Source: Planctomycetota bacterium
GTDB taxonomy: Bacteria > Planctomycetota > MHYJ01 > WSZJ01 > JACPWG01
Assembly (NCBI GenBank): GCA_016197205.1
Contig: JACPWG010000093.1
Span: 1 to 64,000 of the forward strand
DNA length: 64,000 nucleotides
Reading direction: 5' to 3'
Under the pieces are notes generated by a model. The model ran no database searches and was not told the origin of the DNA. It saw only the letters and a list, made by a program, of their open reading frames with translations. The position numbers and the translations under genes are program-made. This document shows positions 44,301 through 50,970 of this stretch, piece after piece (position 1 is the first letter of the stretch; every line of letters begins with the position of its first letter).

Positions 44301-44920
44301 CAGGCCGCGTCCGTGACGGCATTCGTGCCGCGCAGGTCGAAGCGGTTCGCGATCCGGCCGGCGACGACGTTGCCGAGAAGGCCTGGGAAGCTCGACTCCT
44401 GCCACGGGACGTATTCCTTCGCCATGCGCTCGCAGATGGCCTGCGCCTGGGTTTCCGGGAGGCCGCCCGCGCGGAGGGCCTTCATCCAGACGGGCTTTTG
44501 GAGGCGGCTGACCATGGAGCCGAGCAGCTCGAGCGCGGAGGTGACGCCGAGGATGACGCTGATCTTGTCGCGGTTCATGGACGCGAACTTGCCCTGGCTC
44601 GCATCGTCGAGGACGCGCTGGGCGACGACGAGGGCGAGGAGCTGGGCGGTGTCGGTCGCGGGGACGATGCTGGGGGGGACGCCGAACTCCATCGGATCGA
44701 AGTCGACGGGGGAGAGGAACGCGCCGCGTTTGCAATAGGTCTTGTCGGGTGCGGCGGGGTTGGGGTCGTAGTAGTCGTCGATGAGCCAGTGCGTCGGCGG
44801 CACTTCGGTGATGAGATCGCGGCCCGCGACGATGTCGCGCCAGAAGCCGGCGGCGTCGCTGGAGCCGGGGAAGAGCGCGCTGACGCCGACGACGGCGACC
44901 GCGACGGGAGGCTGCTTCAT
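38342..44920 (-). CDS. PfaA-like megasynthase: KS-AT-ACP-ACP-KR-DH
   Basis: A 2192-residue protein. Domains: ketosynthase at about 5-465 (DAACAST, Cys207; EAHGTGT; GHTKAAAG); malonyl-type acyltransferase (GQGSQYVGM, GGHSFGE with Ser677); a long Ala/Pro linker; two acyl carrier domains with LGIDSIKRVEIL (Ser1235 and Ser1366, 131 residues apart); ketoreductase near 1630-1870 (SGGARGVTAAAL, LFSSVAARTGNLGQCDYAAAN); and a PKS dehydratase near 1930-2185 (HPYLSGHVIGGRPVVP). This is the PfaA plan, although many PfaA proteins have more than two ACPs. It would extend malonyl units iteratively with the PfaC-like partner. Both ACPs need a phosphopantetheinyl transferase, and none is obvious in the window. 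A candidate promoter is at 45041-45068. Confidence 0.9.
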   Translation of the reverse strand: MKQPPVAVAVVGVSALFPGSSDAAGFWRDIVAGRDLITEVPPTHWLIDDYYDPNPAAPDKTYCKRGAFLSPVDFDPMEFGVPPSIVPATDTAQLLALVVAQRVLDDASQGKFASMNRDKISVILGVTSALELLGSMVSRLQKPVWMKALRAGGLPETQAQAICERMAKEYVPWQESSFPGLLGNVVAGRIANRFDLRGTNAVTDAACASTMSALSMGLNELTTGQSDLVLTGGVDAMNDIFMYMCFSKTPALSPTGDCRPFSDAADGTLLGEGMAMLALKRLPDAERDGDRIYAVIRGLGSASDGRSKSVYAPLPEGQARALRRAYESAGFGPETVELVEAHGTGTKAGDLAEFEGLRLAFEESGRADRQWCALGSVKSQIGHTKAAAGAAGLFKAVMALHHRTIPPTIKVERPNGKLEVDKSPFYLNTQARPWIRDAAHPRRAGVSSFGFGGSNFHVVLEEYTGPGRRAACLRTSPTELVVLGAATGKELGERCRAAAADAKTAVAAGGSSLAAVARAAQSDFRSTDPCRLAVVATCLDDLAAKLDQAASAIAAKPESPFSTPTGTHYAVGARQGGIAFLFPGQGSQYVGMSGDLAIASDTARAAWDAAAGVRLDGLPLQDVVFPRPAFSAEEREAQARRLTATEWAQPAIGVASLALLEVLRGVGVRPDCVGGHSFGEVTALCAAGVLDAKGLVTVARRRGELMRDAAASAPGAMLAVARPIEEVRALLDSMRKAGGAGADAGAGVVIANHNHPTQVVLSGPTASIEAVERRLATTGGGTAKRLPVSTAFHSELVAPSSVPFAQFLAGVEFRKPSFDVYSNAEAAPYPADADGMRRRLAEQIARPVRFVEQVEAMYARGVRTFVEVGPGSVLTELVGRILGNRSHTAVALDRKGRHGETSLQEGLGRLAVSGVALDFAPLWAAFDGTSLKAPGAQTGSNGKKKPAMALPLSGSNYGKPYPPPGGSAALPPPNPERPAVQAAPVTEAVKAAPATASSANPALVANVPTDNGSNDEQRQGSRGAEDGSTDVRPVRREQPAPAVQPTVPGVNHGLPTEAHVAWVQAYQEAQRQTAEAHAAYQRAMADSHIAFLKTVETSFVGLSAMLAGTALPVHAVSAPLPPLPALQALPAVAAAPAPTTEAPAPRAAMPAPALAPASTPAPVPAPAPARATVPVRPAAPPPAVSAPVPAPAAIAPPPGVDLLAKLLAVVSDKTGYPTDMLTPIMELEADLGIDSIKRVEILSAMREAVPGLPPVDAAKMGALRTLGQIVDQLKSSPGSGAPAPAATPAPARVAAPAPAPAPAATPPPPAAPPAVSAAAPAATPTPSLSNLELQPLLLAVVSEKTGYPADMLGLQMELESDLGIDSIKRVEILSAMRERAPGLPPVDAARMGALRTLGQIVDYLRSPGASKPAPAAHVEPGVEKKTTKNSRIRRYVVRESAAPAVGLALPGLGTGRIVLTDDGGGLAPALARRLAAAGIRAEVVREVPADADAVLFLGGLRTVAGVDEAVEVNREAFRAARSVAARFTTDGGLFVTVQDTGGDFGLAGRDPLRAWLGGVAGLARTAAVEWPRAAVKAIDLERGGRAPEALAEALFQELLTGGPAREVGLHADGTRTTLSAVPAAVSGVRPIFTSSSVLLVSGGARGVTAAALLAICKRSRPRVVLLGRTPLDEEPAACRGAADEAALKRALLELARQEARAVTPAELGGRVARILAAREIRVTLDALRAAGSEVRYLPVDVGAAARLRTELDTVRREWGPITGLIHGAGVLADKLIAEKTDAQFDRVFDTKVAGLRALLDATASDPLVVLALFSSVAARTGNLGQCDYAAANEVLNKVAAAERRRRGDRCVVKSFGWGPWEGGMVTPALKGHFEKLDVPLIPLELGARMFVEELESSPDDVELVIGGPIGGGALGAASDPSTSLEVWVDSRTHPYLSGHVIGGRPVVPVVLVLEWFARAARGCRPDLALSAIRDVRVLRGIRLDRWAEGGHRYRVNCRTISNGDGAVLGVELRGDENALHYSASVELTGRAPVAPQPLAPPMLAPWAEPSVYDGRTLFHGPSFQVIRSLDGISEEGIAGELAGTREQGWPGGAWRTDAAALDGALQLALLWTRHVLGGASLPMSVGAYVSYAEGLPDGPLRGVVHRRQVSDSRAVCDVAVTGEDGRVLAELRGVETILVPGDAAARPVAARV

Positions 44921-45040
44921 CGAGGACCTCGTGGTTCGGACCTGGGTTCAGGACAGATCGTTCGTTTCGGCCCGCGGTGGCCGAGGTCGGCGGCGCCGAC
45001 TCCTGGAGCGCGTGGGAAGGGTGGCGGCGAAGCGGCCCCG

Positions 45041-45068
45041 ATTGTACACGGAGGCGCGGCGGTGGGAA
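45041..45068 (-). promoter_or_regulatory. Candidate promoter of the synthase operon
   Basis: On the minus strand TTCCCA (45063-45068), 16 bp spacer, TACAAT (45041-45046). The -35 is weak. It would give a leader of about 115 nt before the PfaA-like start. Confidence 0.4.
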
Positions 45069-45278
45069 TGGCCAAAGGGGCAAAATGACGCATTTATTAC
45101 ATTGGGCGGCAGCGACCGGTAATGCACGATTTCGGGGGTGGGCGGAGCGAGGGGGGTGGCGAATGACGGCTGCACTGCGCGTCGCAACCCCATTCCCAGC
45201 AAGACGCTAGCCGCTAGACCCTGCGGAGTGCTGTCCAGGGCAGCCTTTTTCCGTGGCGCTGGCGGGAAATCCGTGTAA

Positions 45279-45331
45279 GCTGTTGCCTCTCCTGATTTGC
45301 GTCTCGCGCGCGAATCAGAAGAGCCAACAGC
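45279..45331. repeat. Long hairpin upstream of argS
   Basis: GCTGTTGCCTCTCCTGATTT and the following GCG pair with CGCGAATCAGAAGAGCCAAC plus AGC across a 7 nt loop: a 23 bp stem with three mismatches. Within the 569 bp gap between the synthase operon and argS it is the strongest structure. I see no T-box or other argS regulator features, and no T-run for a terminator. Confidence 0.6.
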
Positions 45332-45336
45332 CACCC

Positions 45337-45375
45337 ACTCCCCTGGTAGGAGAGAAGGCCGGGGTGAGGGGTGCC
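45337..45375. repeat. GGGGTGAGGGG intergenic repeat, copy 2
   Basis: ACTCCCCTGGTAGGAGAGAA then GGCCGGGGTGAGGGGTGCC. It shares the pattern of 29114-29146 and 52585-52623. Confidence 0.55.
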
Positions 45376-45489
45376 ACAGGCGTAGCACCGGTGCTGGACC
45401 TCCCTGCACGCTACCTACGTCGGGCTGTTGAGCCGCGCTCGTCGCCGGAATTGCGGGGACGGGAGATTTGATCATGGGATTGGAGCCGC

Positions 45490-47391
45490 ATGTCTGATTT
45501 CGCGCGCGAACACCTGGCCGAGGTGATGGCAGGACTCGCCGGCATCGACCGGGCGGAGGCGCTGAAGAGCCTGACCGTCCCCCGCGAGCCCTCGCACGGC
45601 GACTACGCCTTCCCCTGCTTCCGCCTCGGCAAGAACGCGCCCGCCGTTTCCGCGGACCTCGCGGCGCGGTTCAAGCCGACCCCGCTCCTTGCGCGCGCCG
45701 AGAGCAAGGGCCCGTTCCTCAATTTCTTCCTTGAGCCGACCGCGTTCGCCCGAGAGGTCCTGACGCGGGCCTTCCAGGCCGGGGACGCCTACGGCTCTTC
45801 GTCCGCGGGCGCAGGGAAGACGGTCGTTCTCGACTACTCCGCGCCGAACATCGCGAAGCCCTTCTCGATCGGCCACCTCCGCTCGACCGTGATCGGCGGC
45901 GCGCTGTACCGGCTGTTTCAATCGCAAGGCTATCGCGTCGTCGGCATCAATCATCTCGGCGATTGGGGAACGCAGTTCGGCTCGATGATGTATGCCTGGG
46001 GGCGGTGGGGAGACGAGGCCGAGCTGGCGGAGCATGGCGTCGCGGCGTTGAAAGATCTGTACGTCCTGGAGCAGCGACTGGAAAAGGCGAAGGACGCCGC
46101 CGAATGGGCCGCGCAGGTCCCCGGCTGGCTCGAGGACGGGGTGGCGCTCCCGCGGATCGCCGACCTTTACCGGCGCACGCTTGCGGAGCTGAAGGCCGGC
46201 GAGGAGCCCGAAGCGCAGGCGCGGGCGTGGTTCCGCCGGCTCGAAACCGGCGATCCGGAGGCCCGCGCCCTCTGGGACAAGTTCCGCGCGATCAGCCTCT
46301 CCGAATTCGACCGGGTCTACCGCCGGCTCGGAATCCACTTCGACGAGCCGACGCCCGCGGACCTCGTCCCGGGCGGCACGACGAAGCTGAATCTCTACCT
46401 CGGCGAGAGCTTCTACAATGACAAGATGGAGGCGGTGGTCCAGGAGGCGCGGGCGCGCAACCTCGCTGTCGAGAGCCAGGGTGCGCTCATCATCGACCTC
46501 GAAAAGTGGAAGATGCCGCCGGTGCTCCTGCTGAAGAGCGACGGCGGGACCACGTACCACACGCGCGATCTCGCCTCCGCCACCTATCGGGCGATGACCT
46601 TCGGCGTGGCCGACGGCGGCGGCATGCTGCTCTACGTCGTCGGCGCCGACCAGCGCGACCACTTCCGCCAGCTCTTCAAGGCGCTGGAGCTGCTCGGGCT
46701 GCCGTGGGCGAAGGACTGCCGGCATCTCGATTTCGGCCTCGTGCGGATGAAGACCGAGGAGGGCGCTTCCGCGAAGATGTCCACGCGGCGCGGCCGCGGC
46801 GTGCTGCTCGCGGACGTCCTCGACCGCGGCGTGGAGTTCACGCGCCGCATCCTCGAAGAGCGCAACCTGCCGCAGGAGCGGAAGGACGCCATCGCCCAGG
46901 CGGTGGGCGTCGGCGCGGTCGTGTTCAACGACTTCAAGGCCCGGCGCGGCAAGGACGTCGACTTCGAATGGTCGCGCGTGCTCGACTACGACCCGGAGAC
47001 GAAGTCGTTCAAAGGGGAGACCGGCCCCTACCTGCAATACATGCACACGAGGCTGACCTCGATCCTGCGCAAGTACGACAAGGCCGTGGTCGCGGACGTC
47101 GACTTCGCCCGGCTCTCGGAGCCGGAGGAGGCCGCGCTCGTGAAGCTCGTGCACGCGTTCCCCGGCGTGCTGCGCATGGCCACGGAGGAGTGCGAGCCCT
47201 CGATCGTCGCCGGCTACGTGCTCGACGTGGCGGGGCGGTTCTCGAGTTACTACCACGACCGGGACCGGCACAAGGTGATTTCGGAAGACGCGGGGCTGAG
47301 CGCGGCCCGGGTGCTGCTCTGCGCGGGCCTGCGGCAGGTGCTGGCGTCCGGCCTGCGCGTCCTGGGGGTGACGCCCCTCGAAGAGATGTAG
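45490..47391 (+). CDS. argS: Arginyl-tRNA synthetase
   Basis: A 633-residue class I aminoacyl-tRNA synthetase. An N-terminal Add-1-like tRNA-binding domain (EPSHGDYAFPCF) precedes the Rossmann catalytic core. The HIGH-type motif is SIGHLRSTVIGG after DYSAPNIAKPF. The core also has GINHLGDWGTQFG, TYHTRDLASATYR and VVGADQRDHFRQLF. The anticodon-binding domain follows GPYLQYMHTRLTSILRK, and the protein ends in the usual C-terminal Met of ArgRS (TPLEEM). It charges tRNA-Arg with arginine. It stands alone on the plus strand and is divergent from the synthase operon. The start at 45490 fits the family's N-terminus. Confidence 0.95.
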   Translation: MSDFAREHLAEVMAGLAGIDRAEALKSLTVPREPSHGDYAFPCFRLGKNAPAVSADLAARFKPTPLLARAESKGPFLNFFLEPTAFAREVLTRAFQAGDAYGSSSAGAGKTVVLDYSAPNIAKPFSIGHLRSTVIGGALYRLFQSQGYRVVGINHLGDWGTQFGSMMYAWGRWGDEAELAEHGVAALKDLYVLEQRLEKAKDAAEWAAQVPGWLEDGVALPRIADLYRRTLAELKAGEEPEAQARAWFRRLETGDPEARALWDKFRAISLSEFDRVYRRLGIHFDEPTPADLVPGGTTKLNLYLGESFYNDKMEAVVQEARARNLAVESQGALIIDLEKWKMPPVLLLKSDGGTTYHTRDLASATYRAMTFGVADGGGMLLYVVGADQRDHFRQLFKALELLGLPWAKDCRHLDFGLVRMKTEEGASAKMSTRRGRGVLLADVLDRGVEFTRRILEERNLPQERKDAIAQAVGVGAVVFNDFKARRGKDVDFEWSRVLDYDPETKSFKGETGPYLQYMHTRLTSILRKYDKAVVADVDFARLSEPEEAALVKLVHAFPGVLRMATEECEPSIVAGYVLDVAGRFSSYYHDRDRHKVISEDAGLSAARVLLCAGLRQVLASGLRVLGVTPLEEM

Positions 47392-47473
47392 TGGGGCTTC
47401 AATCTAGGTTCTGTGGGTTCTTGGTGGCTCTCGCGGCCCCGACCCGCCTCGAAAGCCTGAGGGGAGAACGAAG

Positions 47474-47664
47474 GCTCAATTCTCAATGATCAAGGTTCAA
47501 GCAATGCTCAAGACTCAATGCTCAACGCCTTATTCGCGTGCGTGACCGAATCTCCGGAAATCCGCTGACGAACCAGGTCTGGGAAGATCGGCGTTGGGGC
47601 CTCCGGCCTCCCTGAGCCTTTGCCATTGAGTCTTGATTGAGCCTTGTTCATTGAGCCTTGAGCC
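47474..47664. repeat. Heptamer hairpin (CTCAATG / TTGAGCC)
   Basis: The left arm (47474-47527) repeats TCAATTC, TCAATGA, TCAAGGT and TGCTCAA heptamers. The right arm (47612-47664) repeats the complementary TTGAGTC, TTGAGCC and TTGTTCA units. About 85 bp separate them. It fills much of the 478 bp gap after argS; the rest of the gap has no recognised gene. Confidence 0.75.
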
Positions 47665-47869
47665 ATTTCCTGAGGAGTTCCCCGGTTTCCGAGCTGCAGG
47701 AGTTGTTTCTTTACGGTCCCTTGGCAGCCGCCGCGGCAGCCAACGCGACCCGCCTCGCGCCCGTACAGTGTTCCCAAGGCCTTGGATCTTCGACCGACCC
47801 GACCCGTCCCTCCCGCGGCACGGCGGGCGACGCCCGACCCGTCCGCGGTCCCTGACAAGGAGTGTGCTC

Positions 47870-48829
47870 ATGTCCTTCCGTTTTCGCTCCCTGGTTCCGG
47901 TTCTCGCTTTGACCACGGCCTTGGCGGCCGCCCTGCCGACGCATGCCGACGAGGCCGTCCAGCTTGCGTGGAAGTTCAAGGCGGGCAGCAAGCGGAGCTA
48001 TCTGAGCGAGGGGACGACCGATCAGAGCGTGGTCGGCGTGCCGATGAAGATGGGCTTCGCGCTCAACCAGGAGCAGAGCGAGGAGGTGACCGCCGCGGCC
48101 GGCGGCTCCGGGACGATCACCTCGAACGTGGAGCATGTGGCGATCAAGGCGAACCTGGGACCCGCGGGCAAGGTCGACTTCGATTCGAACAGGCCCGAGG
48201 ACAAGGACGGCGGGGCGAAGAGCCCGATCGTAGCCCAGCTCATCACCTTCTTGAAGAACCCGATCAAGTATGAGAGCGACGCGTCCGGCAAGGTCGGGAG
48301 CGTCTCGATGGCCGCCGGGAAAATGCCCCCGGGCGTGGACGAGGCGACGCTCCGCAAGCACGTCGAGTCCGACCATCTCAGCTTCCCCCGGAAGGGCTGC
48401 ACCAAGGGGGAGAGCTGGAACGCGGAGGCGGACCTCCCGCTCCCACAGCTCGGCACCGCGACCCGCACCCGCACCTACACTTTCGAGGGCGTCGAGGCGA
48501 AGGGGGCGCGGAAGGTCGCGCGGATCTCCTTCGTCGATGCCTACCGGCCGAAGGAAGAAAAGAAAGCGGCCGGCGAGGACCTGGTCGACCCCGACGGAAA
48601 AGAGGACGCCGGCACGAAGGGCGGCAAGGAAGACGAGGGCGAGGACGAGCCCGGCATGAAGATGGCGGGGCTGAAGGGCTCCGGGAAGGGGGAGTACCTC
48701 TTCCTCGTGGACGAGGGGTATCTGCTGGAGCAGCACGAGGAATCGAAGATCTCCTTCGAAATCTCGATGGGGCAGATGAAGGTCGTCCAGGAGACGACGC
48801 AGAAGAGCACCCGCAAGTTGAAGGAGTAA
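47870..48829 (+). CDS. Secreted hypothetical protein
   Basis: A 319-residue protein with a clear signal peptide (SLVPVLALTTALAAALPTHA, likely cleaved before DEAVQ). The mature part is beta-rich and starts LAWKFKAGSKRSYLSEG, with a charged insert of Glu/Asp/Lys near residues 235-265 (KEDEGEDEPG). AAGGAG precedes ATG 47870. The N-terminal layout resembles DUF6263-like planctomycete secreted proteins in which a signal peptide is followed by a strand of the LxWKFKxG type, but I cannot confirm that. No catalytic motif is seen. It is expected outside the cytoplasmic membrane. Confidence 0.65.
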   Translation: MSFRFRSLVPVLALTTALAAALPTHADEAVQLAWKFKAGSKRSYLSEGTTDQSVVGVPMKMGFALNQEQSEEVTAAAGGSGTITSNVEHVAIKANLGPAGKVDFDSNRPEDKDGGAKSPIVAQLITFLKNPIKYESDASGKVGSVSMAAGKMPPGVDEATLRKHVESDHLSFPRKGCTKGESWNAEADLPLPQLGTATRTRTYTFEGVEAKGARKVARISFVDAYRPKEEKKAAGEDLVDPDGKEDAGTKGGKEDEGEDEPGMKMAGLKGSGKGEYLFLVDEGYLLEQHEESKISFEISMGQMKVVQETTQKSTRKLKE

Positions 48830-48891
48830 CGTCGGGCACGTTGGCGGGGCCGGGCGCGGGCCCGCCCCGTCCGGCGTTCGCGGGACGGCCA

Positions 48892-48921
48892 TTGACAGTT
48901 CCCGCGGCGCCCGCCTATAAT
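48892..48921 (+). promoter_or_regulatory. Sigma70 promoter with perfect -35 and -10
   Basis: TTGACA (48892-48897), 18 bp spacer, TATAAT (48916-48921). Transcription would start near 48928, about 50 nt before ATG 48979. Confidence 0.75.
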
Positions 48922-48978
48922 GAAGGTTTCGGTTTTCTTCTCGCGGCCATCCCCCCCCGACCCTTCCAGGCAGCGCCC

Positions 48979-50223
48979 ATGTACGTTCGCACTTTGGCCG
49001 CCGGCCTCCTCGGCGTCGGCGTCGGCATCATGATGGGCTACGTGCTCGGCAAGGAGCGGCACGCGGCCGTCCCGGAGCCGGCCGCCCCGACCCCGCCTGC
49101 CGCGCAGACCGCCCCGGCCGCGCCCCCGGACGCGAGCCAGGAAGCCCTCGCCCGCGAGAACAACGCGCTCAAGGCCCAGCTCAACGCGTTGCGCGCCCAG
49201 CTCGCGCGCGGGCCGAAAGGGACATGGGCTGCCGGCGGCGGGGCGGACGCGGGCGCCCACGCGCTGCAGGCCGGCATGCCGGGCCTGCTTTCCGCGGAGC
49301 AGGTCAAGGCGATGGCGAAGGACGCGGCGACCCTCGTCGGCGAGCTGCGCAAGGCGCTCGCCTCCGGGGACTCGGCGCGCGCGGGGTATCTGCGCTCCAT
49401 CCTTTGGCAATACGTGCAGGCGGACCCGGAGGCGGGTTCGCGCGAGGTCCTCGCGCTGCTGAAGACCGAGACCAGCCCGGAGCTGCTGGAGATGATGGCC
49501 GAGGTCCTGATGGAGAATGACGGCTCCCGGACGCTGCCGGAGGTCAAGGCGGCGTTCCTCCAGATGGCCATGGGCGGCGAGGACCCGATCCGGCGCCGGC
49601 TCGGCCTCGACTATCTCGCCCGCACGGACATTCGCGCCGCCGACGTGCAGGACCTGCTCGCGCGCCGCGCGCAGGCGGATCCGGACCGCGATCTCCGCGC
49701 GATGGCGTACCAGATCCTGACTTCGCCGACCTCCGGACTGGACGACGACGCCCGCGAAAAGACGCGCGCGAAGATCCTGGGCATGCTCAAGACGGAGAAG
49801 GAGCCGATGGTCCGGGTCGAAGCGCTGCTCGCGATGGACCTGGCGCACGCCGGCGAGCCGCTCGCCCGCACGGTGCTGGACTATTTGCGGACCGATCCCG
49901 AAGACGGCGTGCGGGCCGCGGCGGCCGAGTCGCTCGCGAACGTGCATTCGATCCCGCGTGGGCAGATGCTGGAGGAGTTGGAGCGGACCTACGGCTCCGA
50001 ACGCTCGGAGGTGGTGCAGCGGAGCGTGCTGAGCTCGATGCTGCGCGTCGGCGGGGCCGAGGCGGCGCCCGCGCTCGAACGGCTCTCGCGTACGCCCGGG
50101 CCGCTCTCGAAGGAGGTGGACGCCTACCTGAACCTCCTCCGGTCCGGCATCACGGATTTCGACGAGCTGGAGGCCCGGAAGGCCCAGGTCTTGGGGGAGC
50201 CGGAGACGCTCCACAGCCGCTAA
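48979..50223 (+). CDS. Membrane-anchored HEAT-repeat-like protein
   Basis: A 414-residue protein. One N-terminal membrane anchor (TLAAGLLGVGVGIMMGYVLG) is followed by a Pro/Ala linker, a short coiled-coil-like stretch (ALARENNALKAQLNALRAQL), and an alpha-helical solenoid with HEAT-like units such as DPEDGVRAAAAESLANVHSI and EPMVRVEALLAMDLA. Such solenoids bind proteins; no enzymatic motif is visible. The start at 48979 is set by the promoter just upstream and by the anchor being at the N-terminus. An A8 run follows the stop, and the TPR gene begins 16 nt later, so the two are likely co-transcribed. Confidence 0.7.
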   Translation: MYVRTLAAGLLGVGVGIMMGYVLGKERHAAVPEPAAPTPPAAQTAPAAPPDASQEALARENNALKAQLNALRAQLARGPKGTWAAGGGADAGAHALQAGMPGLLSAEQVKAMAKDAATLVGELRKALASGDSARAGYLRSILWQYVQADPEAGSREVLALLKTETSPELLEMMAEVLMENDGSRTLPEVKAAFLQMAMGGEDPIRRRLGLDYLARTDIRAADVQDLLARRAQADPDRDLRAMAYQILTSPTSGLDDDAREKTRAKILGMLKTEKEPMVRVEALLAMDLAHAGEPLARTVLDYLRTDPEDGVRAAAAESLANVHSIPRGQMLEELERTYGSERSEVVQRSVLSSMLRVGGAEAAPALERLSRTPGPLSKEVDAYLNLLRSGITDFDELEARKAQVLGEPETLHSR

Positions 50224-50239
50224 AAAAAAGAGGTGCACT

Positions 50240-50899
50240 GTGCCAGGGGGCCCGATCGAACCGGCCGAGCTGTACCGGCTCGGCGCGGAAGAGTACAAGC
50301 GCGGAAAATACGAGTCCGCCGTCGAGTATTTCACGCAGGCGCTCGAGCAGGACCCGAAGTTCTTCCGCGCCCTCGTGTATCGCGGCATGGCGTGCTACGA
50401 GAACGACATGCTGGAGGACGCGATCCAGGACTTCCGCTCCGCCCTGCGCATCGACTCGAACTACGCGAAGGCGCACAATGGCCTCGGTAATGCCCTGCGC
50501 AAGAAGGGCTACCTGGTCGAGGCGTTGCAGAGCTACAAGAAGGCCGCGCGCCTGGAGCCGAAACAGTCGCTCTACCACCACAACCTCGGCATCACCTCGT
50601 GCGACATGGGGCTGTACGACATCGCGGTCCTGGAGCTGGAGTATGCGGCGCTCTCGGACGCGCAGTCGATCGACATCCGGTACGACCTCGGCTCGGCCTA
50701 TTACCTGAAGGGGGATCTCCCCCAGGCGATCCGCGCGTTCGAGACCTGCCTCGAGATCGACGCGGAGGCGGAGCGCGCGCCGGAGATCCAGGCGAAGATC
50801 AAGGGGCTACGGCGGAAGCTGGAGGAGCAGAAGAACCGACCCGCCGAGCCGAAGATGAAGCCGCCCAAAAAGGAACGGAAGGGGGAGGCGGAGGAGTGA
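50240..50899 (+). CDS. TPR protein
   Basis: A 219-residue cytoplasmic protein made of about five tetratricopeptide units, for example YKRGKYESAVEYFTQALEQD, MLEDAIQDFRSALRIDSNY and GDLPQAIRAFETCLEID, ending in a basic Lys/Glu tail. The start is GTG 50240 with GAGG upstream, directly after an A8 tract. TPRs mediate protein-protein contacts; the partner is unknown, the HEAT-like membrane protein encoded just upstream being the obvious candidate. Confidence 0.78.
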   Translation: MPGGPIEPAELYRLGAEEYKRGKYESAVEYFTQALEQDPKFFRALVYRGMACYENDMLEDAIQDFRSALRIDSNYAKAHNGLGNALRKKGYLVEALQSYKKAARLEPKQSLYHHNLGITSCDMGLYDIAVLELEYAALSDAQSIDIRYDLGSAYYLKGDLPQAIRAFETCLEIDAEAERAPEIQAKIKGLRRKLEEQKNRPAEPKMKPPKKERKGEAEE

Positions 50900-50970
50900 G
50901 GGGAAGTGTGCGAGTAGAATCGAGCGGCGAGGGCGTAGACGGGCGCGGAGGCGGGCACGGGCGTGGACAC

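Noticed and set aside
38024..45088. 2354-residue open frame on the plus strand
   Set aside because: It is antisense to the PfaA-like gene and arises from GC-rich third-position bias. Its translation is Arg/Gly/His-rich without any domain, whereas the minus-strand frame has full KS, AT, ACP, KR and DH motifs.
45279..45331. Rho-independent terminator or T-box for argS
   Set aside because: No T-run follows the stem, and no T-box consensus is visible.
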